The notes under the pieces: model-generated
Told to the model about the DNA's origin: nothing
The model's database searches: none
Seen by the model: only the letters and a program-made list of their open reading frames with translations
In this document: positions 24,062 to 32,469 of the stretch, piece after piece
Layout of the letters: the number at the start of each line of letters is the position of its first letter
Numbering within the stretch: position 1 is the first letter of the stretch
Made by a program: the position numbers and the translations under genes
NCBI GenBank assembly: GCA_964608495.1
Contig: CAZSOQ010000017.1
Span: 1 to 36,466, forward strand
From: JAKORR01 sp964608495
GTDB lineage: Bacteria; Armatimonadota; Zipacnadia; Zipacnadales; FEN-943
DNA: 36,466 nucleotides
Reading direction: 5' to 3'

Positions 24062-24805
24062 ATGCGGACAGTGCTGGTCGCTGCCGTGTCGGCGGCGGCC
24101 CTGATAGCTATCGCCAGTTGCGGCCTACTGGGCGCGGAGGAGGCGGGCCAACGGGCGGGCGATGAGACCCTCTACACGCGCCTCCGAGAGGACATGGTGG
24201 ACCGCCTGCTGCGGGAAGGCTGGCTCCAGGACAAGCGCGTGGCCGAGGCGATGCGCTCGGTTCCCCGTCACCTCTTCGTCCCTGCCGACCAGGCCGAACA
24301 CGCCTATCGGGACACTCCCCTGCCCATCGGTCACGGCCAGACCATCTCCGCCCCGTCCATCGTGGCCGTTATGACCGAGCTGCTCAAACCCAAGCCCGAG
24401 CACGTGGTCTTCGAGGTGGGCACGGGCTCGGGCTACCAGGCCGCGGTTCTGGCCAAGCTCGTGAAGCACGTCTACAGCGTCGAGATCGTGCCGGAGCTGG
24501 CCGAGACTGCGAAGGTGCGCCTGGCGGAGCTGGGGTACGACAAAGTGAGCGTAAGGTGCGGTGATGGCTACCGGGGGTGGCCCGAGCACGCACCCTTCGA
24601 CAGCATCATCGTCACCTGCGCTCCCACCGACATCCCTCGTCCCCTCGTCGAGCAGCTTCGCGACGGCGGGCGCATGGTGATTCCGGTGGGTGAGGCGGGC
24701 GTTCAGGAGCTGTACCTGCTGGTCAAGGAGGGCCAGGAAGTAGTGAAACGGGCCGTCTTGCCCGTGCTGTTCGTGCCGATGACGGGGGAGGCCGAGCGCA
24801 AGTAG
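24062..24805 (+). CDS. Protein-L-isoaspartate O-methyltransferase-fold lipoprotein
   Basis: The first 20 residues (MRTVLVAAVSAAALIAIASC) form a lipoprotein signal with Cys20 as the lipidation site. The rest is a full-length PCMT domain: IGHGQTISAPSIVAVMTELL (substrate/pre-motif), motif I EVGTGSGYQAAVLA, the SAM acidic residue in YSVEIVPE, FDSIIVTCAPTDIP and LRDGGRMVIPVG. PCMT methylates isoaspartate in damaged proteins using SAM and is normally cytosolic, so an exported form with all SAM motifs intact is odd. I chose the ATG at 24062 because GAGGAGG lies 9 bases upstream and the signal begins there; a TTG at 24041 is in frame. It is first of three closely spaced genes. Alternatively the hydrophobic start might act as a non-cleaved anchor facing the cytoplasm. 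Confidence 0.9.
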   Translation: MRTVLVAAVSAAALIAIASCGLLGAEEAGQRAGDETLYTRLREDMVDRLLREGWLQDKRVAEAMRSVPRHLFVPADQAEHAYRDTPLPIGHGQTISAPSIVAVMTELLKPKPEHVVFEVGTGSGYQAAVLAKLVKHVYSVEIVPELAETAKVRLAELGYDKVSVRCGDGYRGWPEHAPFDSIIVTCAPTDIPRPLVEQLRDGGRMVIPVGEAGVQELYLLVKEGQEVVKRAVLPVLFVPMTGEAERK

Positions 24806-24844
24806 GGCGCTTCGGGGAGCACAGTCAGGAGGCCGAAGGCGACC

Positions 24845-25591
24845 ATGATACGAGGGACTCGCCGGGTCTGGCGGACCACGCGGCTGGCCGTCGTAGTAGT
24901 GTGCGTCGGCGGTGCCTTGCTGGCCGGCTGCAGCAGACAGCAGCTTTCCGAGATGGAGCAGCGCCGGATGCAGATGGTGGACGCCATGGAGCGGTCGGGG
25001 GCGCTGTCGGACTCCAGGGTGGCCGCTGCGGCCCGCAAGGTGCCTCGGGAGGTGCTCCTGCCCGAGGGCTTCGCCGACCAGGCCTATCTCGATGTGCCCC
25101 TGGCCCTGGAACTGGGCAGCTTCGAACCCTCGCCCCTGGTGCAGGTGGCGATGGTGCAGGCAGCTCGCGTGGGCGGCGAACAGCGGGTACTGGACCTCGA
25201 GCCCGGCCAGGGCTACCGGGCGGCGCTCTGCGCCATGATGGGGGCCAGGGTCTACTGCCTCGTCGGCTCGCCCAACGACCAGCAGACACTCCAGACGAAC
25301 CTGAGGAACGTCGGCCTGGCCAATGTCACCGTGGAGCTCGGGCAGGAGGCCACGGGCCTGCCCAGGTACGCCGAGTACAACGTGCTCTTTGGGTGCTGGA
25401 CGCCCAGGGACGTCCCCGACACGATCAAGGACCAGGTGCGCAACCAGGGCCGGTTTGTCCTACTGCCCAAGCCGGGACGCGACCGCATCGAGGTGCTCAA
25501 GAGCCAGAAGACAACGCTGTCCCCTCTGGAGACCATCAACGTCGGGCTGTTAAGCCACAAGTATCAGACCTTTCTCTCCTCGGCCCGGTGA
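24845..25591 (+). CDS. Degenerate PCMT-like lipoprotein (paralogue of the preceding gene)
   Basis: The 248-residue protein has a basic N-terminus, a hydrophobic segment and lipobox LLAGC with Cys29. The mature part aligns by eye with the preceding PCMT along its length (SDSRVAAAARKVPREVLLPEGFADQAYLDVPL against the same place upstream), but the enzyme motifs are eroded: motif I reads DLEPGQGYRAA, the GQTIS segment is replaced by ELGSFEPS, and the SAM-binding acid is missing (LVGSPN). It is therefore probably not a methyltransferase and may bind a ligand or its neighbour. It starts 39 bases after the first gene, with AAGG upstream, and ends 28 bases before the aldo/keto reductase. Confidence 0.82.
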   Translation: MIRGTRRVWRTTRLAVVVVCVGGALLAGCSRQQLSEMEQRRMQMVDAMERSGALSDSRVAAAARKVPREVLLPEGFADQAYLDVPLALELGSFEPSPLVQVAMVQAARVGGEQRVLDLEPGQGYRAALCAMMGARVYCLVGSPNDQQTLQTNLRNVGLANVTVELGQEATGLPRYAEYNVLFGCWTPRDVPDTIKDQVRNQGRFVLLPKPGRDRIEVLKSQKTTLSPLETINVGLLSHKYQTFLSSAR

Positions 25592-25619
25592 GCCGGAGAG
25601 CCGCTCGGAGGCAGAGCCA

Positions 25620-26729
25620 ATGCAGTACCTCCCCCTTGGCAGGACCGGATTCTCTGTGTGTCGTCTCGGCTTCGGAGGCATACCGATCTTCGACGGCAGT
25701 CCCATGGGCACGCTCTCGGAGGCCGAGGCCATCCGGTTGCTCAGGCAGGCCTTCGACCTGGGCATCAACTACGTGGACACGGCCATCTCCTACGGCGACT
25801 CGGAGGTGCGCATCGGCAGGGCCCTCAAGGGCGGGTACCGCGACCGCGTCTTCGTCGCCACCAAGACCTACATCAAGAACGTGGACGACCCTCCGGCCCA
25901 GTTCGCCGCCGACGTGGACAGCAGCCTGGCCCGCCTGGACGTGGACTGCATTGACTGCTACCAGATCCACTACATTGACCGCAACGGCGAGTGGGCCTAC
26001 CGCGACGGCGGGGTCATCGAGGTGATGAGGCGGGCGCAGGAGCAGGGCAAAATCCGCTTCCTCGGCGTCACCGGCCACGAGCCCGCGCCCCTGATCGAGG
26101 CTGTCAAGACCGGCGAATTCGTGCTCGCCCTGTTCCCCTACAGCCCCATCAACCGGGCCAACGAGCCCGACCTGCTTCCCCTGTGCGCCGAGCTTGGCGT
26201 GGCGACCGTGATCATGAAGCCTGTGGCCGGGGGAATCCTTGCCACCGGGCACGACATCAAGCACCTGCTGCCGCCCGAGCAGCACCTCTCGACGATGGCG
26301 CTGCGCTTCGTGCTCTCCAACCCACATGTGACGCTGGCCTGCCCGGGCATGGACAGCCTGGCCGAGGTGCAGGAGAACCTGAGCGTGATCGCGGGCGACG
26401 AGGTGGCGCCGCTCACGCCGGCCGAGGAGGACGTGGTCGCCTGCGTGGCCGAGGCCCTGGGCCCCCGGCCCTGCCGACACTGCGGCTACTGCCACGACGT
26501 CTGCCCCGTGGGCCTTCGCAACGCGGACATCTTCCGGCTCTACCAGTACCTGCTCGCCTACGACCTGGGGACCTACGCGCGCGAGCAGTACGCCCTTCTC
26601 GAACATCGGGCCGACGAGTGTCTCGACTGCGGCGCGTGCGAGAAGAAGTGCCCCTACCGGATCCCCATCCGCGAGCGGCACGCACAGGCGCACGAGGCGC
26701 TGAGCACAGCCCGGCGCTCCTCGGGCTGA
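25620..26729 (+). CDS. Aldo/keto reductase with C-terminal ferredoxin domain
   Basis: The 369-residue protein begins MQYLPLGRTGFSVCRLGFGG, the AKR N-terminus, and has the catalytic tetrad Asp53, Tyr58 (VDTAISYGDSE), Lys82 (VATKTY) and His117 (YQIHYID). After the barrel, near residue 280, comes a ferredoxin region with CRHCGYCHDVCP and CLDCGACEKKCPY, predicting two [4Fe-4S] clusters. Such fusions are frequent in anaerobes and in Thermotoga, Clostridia and archaea; the substrate is unknown and electrons may come from ferredoxin rather than NADPH. Cytosolic, no signal. GGAGG lies 9 bases before the ATG. It is the third gene of the group with the PCMT-fold lipoproteins; a functional link is not evident. 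Confidence 0.93.
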   Translation: MQYLPLGRTGFSVCRLGFGGIPIFDGSPMGTLSEAEAIRLLRQAFDLGINYVDTAISYGDSEVRIGRALKGGYRDRVFVATKTYIKNVDDPPAQFAADVDSSLARLDVDCIDCYQIHYIDRNGEWAYRDGGVIEVMRRAQEQGKIRFLGVTGHEPAPLIEAVKTGEFVLALFPYSPINRANEPDLLPLCAELGVATVIMKPVAGGILATGHDIKHLLPPEQHLSTMALRFVLSNPHVTLACPGMDSLAEVQENLSVIAGDEVAPLTPAEEDVVACVAEALGPRPCRHCGYCHDVCPVGLRNADIFRLYQYLLAYDLGTYAREQYALLEHRADECLDCGACEKKCPYRIPIRERHAQAHEALSTARRSSG

Positions 26730-26732
26730 GTA

Positions 26733-26765
26733 CGCCGACGGGCGGAGGCGCGCGGACGGTCGGCG
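26733..26765. terminator. Hairpin between convergent genes
   Basis: CGCCGAC (26733-26739) and GTCGGCG (26759-26765) form a 7-base-pair stem around a 19-base GC-rich loop directly after the aldo/keto reductase stop codon and before the end of the convergent zinc-ribbon gene. There is no T tract, so it may be a factor-dependent or weak terminator. Confidence 0.35.
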
Positions 26766-26781
26766 AGCGGGGCCGGGAGGG

Positions 26782-27522
26782 TCAGTGGATCCGGCGGCGC
26801 AGGAACAGCGCGGCCAGGTACCAGCGGCCGTAGAAGGCCGCCAGGGCCAGCAGCGGCACCAGGCTGAGGAGCATGAGTGGGTTGGCGTGGGCCAGCCGCA
26901 CCGCTCCCCATACCGCCACGGCTAGCGCCACGAAGCCCACTATCGCCACCTCCACCTTCCACCATCGCCCCAGCAGGTCCCGGAAGTCCACGCCCCCCAG
27001 GAAGTGATGGCACAGGGGACATTCCCGAGCCGTCCGCGGGATGTCATTCAGGCACCGCGGGCAGACCTTCAACCCCTTCTGCCGCCGTCGCAGCTCGTCC
27101 CGGGCATGCCTGACCTGCCAGCTTATCTCGGGGTCGTCGTGCAGGCTCAGGGCGTGCTCATAGTACCGGATCGCTTCCTCCCACATCCCCCGCTCGAAGA
27201 AGAAGTCGCCGATGGCTTTGTAGGGGTAGGGCAGCTTGGGATTCCGGGCGATCATCCGCTGGTACTCCCGCACGTCCTGCAACTGGATGACGAGGAGGGC
27301 GCGCTGGTTGGCCAGGTTGCGCAGGAGTCGGTGGCTGGCGGCGAAGGCGATGATGATGAGGGCGATGGACGGGCCCACGGCGTCGTAGGCGTGCACGATC
27401 ATCAGGCCGTTGAGGGCCACCAGGAAGGCGGCGAACAAGAATACCGCGCCCGCGCTGATCTCGCGGTCTATGGCAGCCCCGATGAGCTGCATGATGATCA
27501 GCCCGTCCACCAGGAAGACCAT
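26782..27522 (-). CDS. Membrane protein with TPR-like segment and zinc ribbon
   Basis: The product has an N-terminal hydrophobic region with about three membrane segments (FLVDGLIIMQLIGAA, AGAVFLFAAFLVALNGLMIV and the next stretch), then a soluble part with one to two TPR-like helices (YPYKAIGDFFFERGMWEEA and IRYYEHALSLHDD), a zinc ribbon CPRC...CPLC (spacing of 11 residues between the CxxC pairs), and two C-terminal membrane segments. The family is not recognised. The start is uncertain: the ATG at 27522 has no ribosome site, while GGAGGG lies 6 bases before an in-frame ATA at 27546; a GTG at 27687 would overlap the previous gene by 79 bases. It is the third gene of a leftward group after the DUF3160 and glycosidase-like genes, so may work with exported proteins. 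Confidence 0.75.
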   Translation of the reverse strand: MVFLVDGLIIMQLIGAAIDREISAGAVFLFAAFLVALNGLMIVHAYDAVGPSIALIIIAFAASHRLLRNLANQRALLVIQLQDVREYQRMIARNPKLPYPYKAIGDFFFERGMWEEAIRYYEHALSLHDDPEISWQVRHARDELRRRQKGLKVCPRCLNDIPRTARECPLCHHFLGGVDFRDLLGRWWKVEVAIVGFVALAVAVWGAVRLAHANPLMLLSLVPLLALAAFYGRWYLAALFLRRRIH

Positions 27523-27608
27523 GAAGTAGAAGAGCTGTACGCCTATCGCGGTCCCTCCGTCGCCTCCGGGCCGGCGGGAGTGGCCCGGCGAGGCAAGAGG
27601 CGTCGTGG

Positions 27609-29954
27609 TCAGTCCTGGGTCAGCTCTGCGGCCACGACCTCGTCCGGCTCCAGCCGCAACCTGATCGCCCAGTCCTTCAGTTGCCACCCGCGCTCATCCA
27701 GCAGGCTGCGCGCGCGAGTGTAACGGGTGTTGAAGCTGATCTCCGTCTCGACCGCCTCGGGCCCGACGTTCGTCGCGATCAGCAGCGCCCTGTCGCCCTC
27801 GAACACCGCCGCATGGACCCCGTCGCTCGCCTCGGGGTCACGCTCCCGTCCCAGCCCGGCGAGCAGGCTCCGCTGGCTGGCTGCCAGCGTGTTGCCCCAT
27901 TCCGCCAGGAACCTGTTGATGCGCGGTAGCTCCTCCATCAGCGCGGGCTCGTGCACCAGCCCGCACTTGGTGTCGTCCCAGGGGTAGTACACGATGCCCT
28001 TGGCGCCATAGATCAGGCCTTGGGCCACCATGCACCACTCCTCCTGAGGTGTCGGGCCACGGCCCTTGGACGGGTCGCCCCCATACGCCGCCGGGTTGTG
28101 GAGCTGGGGTATGAGCCAGAAGGCCTGGCGGTCCCGGAGCGCATCCGCAGCCGTCCGGCTCCAGGAGGCCACCGTCTTCAGAGGCGCCCCCGGTATCGGA
28201 TAGGGGTCTATCGCCAGGACGTCCGTGGTCGCCGCGAAGCGCCCGAACTCGCCCGGGCTGCACATGACCAGATACACGGGATGGTGCGGGTCCTCCTCGC
28301 GGCAGATGCGGTAGGCGTCCAGGCACCACTCGTACTGACCGCCCGACGGCTCGTCCACCGGGTACCAGGCCAGGAGCGCGGGATGGTCGCGGCAGGCCCG
28401 GACCACTTCGCGGAACTGGTCGGGCTTGTACCCCCCACGCAGCAGCGACGACATCTCCAGGACTACCTTGAGGCCGTGCTCGGCGGCGGCGTCGAGGTTC
28501 CCGAGCGCCTGCTCGACACTCCCGCCCCAGACCTGGATGCAGTTGATCCCCATCTCGCGGGCCTGGTCGTAGGACGCCTCGCCGATGTGGTACATGCCGA
28601 TCGGGAAGAAGGGCTCGCCGTCCACGTAGGTCTCGAGGTCGTCGCCGAGGGCCACCTGCGGCTCCCTCGCCCCAACGACGTCCACGCGCCAGCGCTTGCG
28701 CCAGATGACCCGCTCGTTTTTCGTCACGGCCGCCCGCACCTCAAGCGTCCCTGGCTCCACCCCGCTCATCCCACACCATACGTCCTGCGGCGCCCCGGGG
28801 TCCCTCGAGAGGCGCCACCTCACGTGCGCCACGGTCTTCGTTCCCTGCCTCCCCGAGATGCTGAGCTCGGTGTCGCGCAGGTCCTCGCCGTAGGGGTAAG
28901 GCGTCACACGCACGCGCAGCTCGCGCGGCGCAGTCGAGAGGTACAGCGCCTCCCGGTACGCAGGACGCAACAGCTCGGCCTCGATAAGGTCCGGCACCCT
29001 CACCTCCACCGGCGTGGACTCGTAAAGCGTTTGCCCACCCCGCGCGATCCGCAGCCAGGAGGCATACTTGCCCCGCTGGTCGAGCTTGAGCTCGCACCGG
29101 GCGACCAGGCCGGCGTCACCCACGGCCGCTGCCGCGGTTGCCTGCGCGACTTCGCCGTCCGGCTGCAGCACGCACCAGCTCACGACGGGAGCGCCTGCCT
29201 GCTCGGACAGCTCCCGGAAGCTCACCTCGGCCGTGCATACGCCGGGGTGCAGGTCCTCGAGTCCCTTCGCGGCGGTGATCTCGACCCCCGCGCGCCTCAT
29301 GCGCGCGTACTCCCACAGGTCGCCAAGCTGCGTCTCCGACAGCGGCCAGAAGCTTGACAGCCACAGGAAGCCCTTGCCAAAGTCGGCAAGGGCCCATACG
29401 TCGGAACCGTGCGGACAGCGGGCCAGGACGCGCCACTCGGGCCCGACGGTCATGTGCGTCCAGCTAGAGCTCGGACTCCACTGCCGGGGCAGGCTCATGA
29501 GCGGGTGATCGGGCTCGGCAGGCTCCGCCGGCGCGCCTGCGTGCTCGCACTTCTCGATCGCGACCCCATAGCCCTCGCCGAAGCCCTTGAGCCAGCCGAC
29601 GTGGACCCCGTAGTTGACGTCGGTGAACACGAAGGCCCCGCCACGTTCCATGAAGGCGATCATCTCGCCGCGGTACTGGGAGAAGTCCTGCACGTTGGAG
29701 TAGTCGTACAGCGCGCTGCCGATCACCAGGTCGTACTGATCCAGCTTGCCGGCCAGGTCGGCGAACTGCGTGTTCTCGTACTTGTCCATCGGCCAGCCGA
29801 GGCTAGCCATCCGCGCATCGTAGTCGTCACGGTGACGGAAGTCGCCGTAGTCCGAGTAGATCAGCGCGACTCTGGGCACGCCCTCGGGCGCCTGGGCCAG
29901 CAGGCAACAGGCACAGGCGACGAGCGCGGCCATGGCCCACACAAGCTGCCTCAT
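27609..29954 (-). CDS. Secreted glycoside-hydrolase-like protein with TIM barrel
   Basis: The 781-residue protein starts with an export signal (MRQLVWAMAALVACACCLLAQA), cleaved after Ala22 or possibly lipidated at Cys14. Residues 25-230 look like a ThuA/class-I-glutaminase-like alpha/beta domain (VALIYSDYGDFRH, DLVIGSALYDYS, MIAFMERGGAFVFTDVN). Beta-rich domains follow, then a TIM barrel from about residue 455 (DGEPFFPIGMYHIGEAS) with ALLAWYPVDEP, where Glu535 is the likely acid/base, as in clan-A glycosidases. A C-terminal beta domain closes the protein. I do not see the second catalytic Glu with certainty, so the substrate and even activity remain open. GGGGAGG lies 9 bases before the ATG, and the gene follows the DUF3160 gene by 22 bases. 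Confidence 0.8.
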   Translation of the reverse strand: MRQLVWAMAALVACACCLLAQAPEGVPRVALIYSDYGDFRHRDDYDARMASLGWPMDKYENTQFADLAGKLDQYDLVIGSALYDYSNVQDFSQYRGEMIAFMERGGAFVFTDVNYGVHVGWLKGFGEGYGVAIEKCEHAGAPAEPAEPDHPLMSLPRQWSPSSSWTHMTVGPEWRVLARCPHGSDVWALADFGKGFLWLSSFWPLSETQLGDLWEYARMRRAGVEITAAKGLEDLHPGVCTAEVSFRELSEQAGAPVVSWCVLQPDGEVAQATAAAAVGDAGLVARCELKLDQRGKYASWLRIARGGQTLYESTPVEVRVPDLIEAELLRPAYREALYLSTAPRELRVRVTPYPYGEDLRDTELSISGRQGTKTVAHVRWRLSRDPGAPQDVWCGMSGVEPGTLEVRAAVTKNERVIWRKRWRVDVVGAREPQVALGDDLETYVDGEPFFPIGMYHIGEASYDQAREMGINCIQVWGGSVEQALGNLDAAAEHGLKVVLEMSSLLRGGYKPDQFREVVRACRDHPALLAWYPVDEPSGGQYEWCLDAYRICREEDPHHPVYLVMCSPGEFGRFAATTDVLAIDPYPIPGAPLKTVASWSRTAADALRDRQAFWLIPQLHNPAAYGGDPSKGRGPTPQEEWCMVAQGLIYGAKGIVYYPWDDTKCGLVHEPALMEELPRINRFLAEWGNTLAASQRSLLAGLGRERDPEASDGVHAAVFEGDRALLIATNVGPEAVETEISFNTRYTRARSLLDERGWQLKDWAIRLRLEPDEVVAAELTQD

Positions 29955-29976
29955 CGTCGCCTGCCTCCCCTTGGCG

Positions 29977-32238
29977 TCACTGCGGCGGTGCGGCGAGGAA
30001 GCCCGCAGCCCACTCGGGATGGGGCGGGGCCTTGCCTTCCTCCAGCATCTGCTGCCACTTCTCGTCGGTCAGGCGGTCGCTCATCGGCCACGCGAACTCC
30101 CAGTAGGAGAAAACCGGCCCGTGGGCCAGGTACAGCTTGCCCTCCAGCGGCACCACGGCGCAGAGCACGTAGGCCGGGCCCACCGCCTCCTCGAGCACTT
30201 TGGCCGCATTCGGGTCGGTCGCGACGTCGGCCACCACCGCCATGTTGCGCTCCACTCTCTCGGGGATCTCGTCCCAACTGCGGGCCTGGCTGTCGCCAGC
30301 GGCCCGGACGCACGCTAGCTGCAGGGCCGCCAGCCGGTACCCCAGGGCCATGAGCTTCTTGTAGACTTCCTCCCCGAGCGGTTCGCCGGCGAGCTGCTTC
30401 TCCGATGCCTCGATCAGCATCCGCACGTTCTCCATCGTCCCGTCCACGGCCCCCCGTAGCTCCTCGCCCAGCAGGCCCTGGGCCTCGAGCATCTGCCGCG
30501 TCATGTCGGCGAGGACGAGCAGACGCCGCCAGGCTTCCACGTCCGGCTCGACGTAGGCCAGGGGCCGGGGCTTCTGCTCCGTCTCGCCGGGCCCCGCCGC
30601 GCCGGCGACGCCGTAAGGCTGCTGGCCATACAGGATCGTGTCGTGGCGTAGCTCGGCCCAACTGCCCAGCGCGGTCCAGAGCTGCTTGTCGGTCCAGGGC
30701 TCGTGGGCCATGAAGGACGGCCAGCCCTCGCCCTTCGGCTCCACGGCCGCCGCGAGGACCCACAGCCAGCCCCAGTACATGTTGCTCACCCACTGCTCGG
30801 CGGGCCGCTCGCGCATCCACTTGCGCGCCGCTTCCATCTGCGTGGTGTAGTTCTCGAACCGATCCTCGTCATAGACCTCGGTAAGGATCTCGTAGGCCCG
30901 CTTGCTCCCCAGGGCGGACATCACGTCCAGGCCCTTGGGCAGGAACCGTCCCTTGGGCCACACCCCGACGCGGTCGAACATCAGAAGCTGCATGGCGTAG
31001 CTGTCCGGGATGAAGCGCTGGGGCATGAAGCGCATGATCGCCGGGGTGTGCTCGAAGGGCTTGTTGCTGGCCGACTGCAGCGGCGGGGGCTCGATACGCT
31101 CGGCGACCAGAGCGGCGAACTTCAGGGCCGCGGCCTTGTCGCCGAGCTGCTCGAGTGTCGGCTCGCCCCCGTAGGCCTCCTTGACCAGCGGCCACAGGTC
31201 CAGGGGCGTGGCATCCGTCGCGCCGCCGACGAACCAGCGGATCGGCTCATAGATCCCGCGCCACAGGTCGCCGCTGGCGCTCCTTTGCCCGAGGAGAAGC
31301 TTGGTCACCAGCGCCGACGTCGCGGCCGAGAGCGCCAGGTCCTCGCGCTGCTTGTCCGACAGCTTCTCTAGGTCGCGCGGGAACTGCCAGCTCGCCTGGC
31401 CGTACCACATCATCCCCAGGAAGTAGCGCTTCAGGTCCTCGCCGCGCGTGTAGTGCCCGCGGGGGATGAACTGGCTGTAGTCCAGGTCCCAGCCCAGCAG
31501 CGGGGAGGGCTCGATGCCTGCGTGTCCCTTGACCAGGTCGAGCTCCTGGGTTGCCAGCTTGGTCGCCGGAGTCTGGGGGGGCTGCGCGTCGGAGATAAGA
31601 GCCCGCCCCACGAGGAAGTACGCCCACGCCCGGGTGGCGGCCTCGCGCGCCAGCCCCTCCGGCGCCGCCCGGTGAGCTTCCTCGGCCGCCCCAGCCATCT
31701 GCCGCGTCAGGCCCTCCGCGGCGGCGATCAGGCGCTCCCTCTCCAGCGCCCGCAGGGAGTAGTCGAAGACGTAGTGATACAGGTGCAGGAACCCGTCCAC
31801 CGTGATCAGCGGGACGGTCTGGATCCCGTCCTCGAAGGCATCGTCGAGGGTCTGGTAGATGTAGAAGAGCTGTTCCGCCTCATAGGGCGCGACCACAAAC
31901 AGGTTCCGGGCCAGCCTCTGGCGGCCCGTGCCCCGCAGGGCCGAGAACAGGTCCACAGCCCGGGCGTTCGTCAGCTCCGCCAGGTCTCCGCCGATGGTGT
32001 AGGGCTTGAGCTTGGGCGCCGGCGGCGCTCCGACATCCGGTCCCACGCACTCGCCCGAGGCCGGCTGCAGCGCCGGCGCGGTGATCGCTCCCAGCTTCAC
32101 GGCCTCCCCTCCCTGCGGTCTTGCGGGCCTCTGCGGCTGATCCGTGCCGCCCTGCTGGCCCTTCGTCGGACGGCACGCCCCAACCGCCAACAGCCCGACC
32201 AAGACAACACACAGACCTCTCGCTCGCGTCCTCATCAT
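29977..32238 (-). CDS. DUF3160 family lipoprotein
   Basis: The 753-residue protein starts with a lipoprotein signal (basic MMRTRARG, hydrophobic core, VGAC with Cys22), followed by a low-complexity Gln/Pro/Gly linker. The large helical domain carries the DUF3160 signature LGSWAELRHDTILYGQQPY in the C-terminal third, with TVDGFLHLYHYVFDYSLR near the start and WAFPMSD-type FAWPMSDRLTDEKWQ near the end. The function of the family is not established. It is anchored in the membrane outside the cytoplasm. I chose the ATG at 32238, with GGGAGG about 11 bases upstream, because the signal peptide begins there; the much longer frame to 33282 lies antisense to an ABC transporter gene. First gene of the leftward group. 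Confidence 0.9.
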   Translation of the reverse strand: MMRTRARGLCVVLVGLLAVGACRPTKGQQGGTDQPQRPARPQGGEAVKLGAITAPALQPASGECVGPDVGAPPAPKLKPYTIGGDLAELTNARAVDLFSALRGTGRQRLARNLFVVAPYEAEQLFYIYQTLDDAFEDGIQTVPLITVDGFLHLYHYVFDYSLRALERERLIAAAEGLTRQMAGAAEEAHRAAPEGLAREAATRAWAYFLVGRALISDAQPPQTPATKLATQELDLVKGHAGIEPSPLLGWDLDYSQFIPRGHYTRGEDLKRYFLGMMWYGQASWQFPRDLEKLSDKQREDLALSAATSALVTKLLLGQRSASGDLWRGIYEPIRWFVGGATDATPLDLWPLVKEAYGGEPTLEQLGDKAAALKFAALVAERIEPPPLQSASNKPFEHTPAIMRFMPQRFIPDSYAMQLLMFDRVGVWPKGRFLPKGLDVMSALGSKRAYEILTEVYDEDRFENYTTQMEAARKWMRERPAEQWVSNMYWGWLWVLAAAVEPKGEGWPSFMAHEPWTDKQLWTALGSWAELRHDTILYGQQPYGVAGAAGPGETEQKPRPLAYVEPDVEAWRRLLVLADMTRQMLEAQGLLGEELRGAVDGTMENVRMLIEASEKQLAGEPLGEEVYKKLMALGYRLAALQLACVRAAGDSQARSWDEIPERVERNMAVVADVATDPNAAKVLEEAVGPAYVLCAVVPLEGKLYLAHGPVFSYWEFAWPMSDRLTDEKWQQMLEEGKAPPHPEWAAGFLAAPPQ

Positions 32239-32324
32239 CTGCGGCACGCCTCCCTTGTGTGGCCGGGCGTGACTGTGCCAGGAGCAACCGGCCCAGGCTG
32301 CGCCAAGACGCCTCACAGTGGGCA

Positions 32325-32330
32325 TTATAC
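32325..32330 (-). promoter_or_regulatory. Probable -10 element for the DUF3160 operon
   Basis: A perfect TATAAT reads leftward 87 bases before the DUF3160 ATG, within the 231-base divergent gap to the ABC transporter genes. The -35 position is GC-only, so the promoter may depend on an activator. I see no good separate promoter for the rightward ABC genes. Confidence 0.45.
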
Positions 32331-32469
32331 AACGTGCCCGGGCGTCCGGGCCCGTGACCTCCGTGTCGTGCCTCCGGTGGCGCGGGCCGCTGTCCATGGA
32401 AACCGGGCTTCCGTCAGCCTCGCCAGTAAGGTATCCTTCGCACCGGGAGCCGCCACCGTCATACAGACC

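Noticed and set aside
31453..32469. N-terminal extension of the ABC ATPase frame
   Set aside because: It is antisense to the DUF3160 gene and the ATPase domain begins right after 32470.
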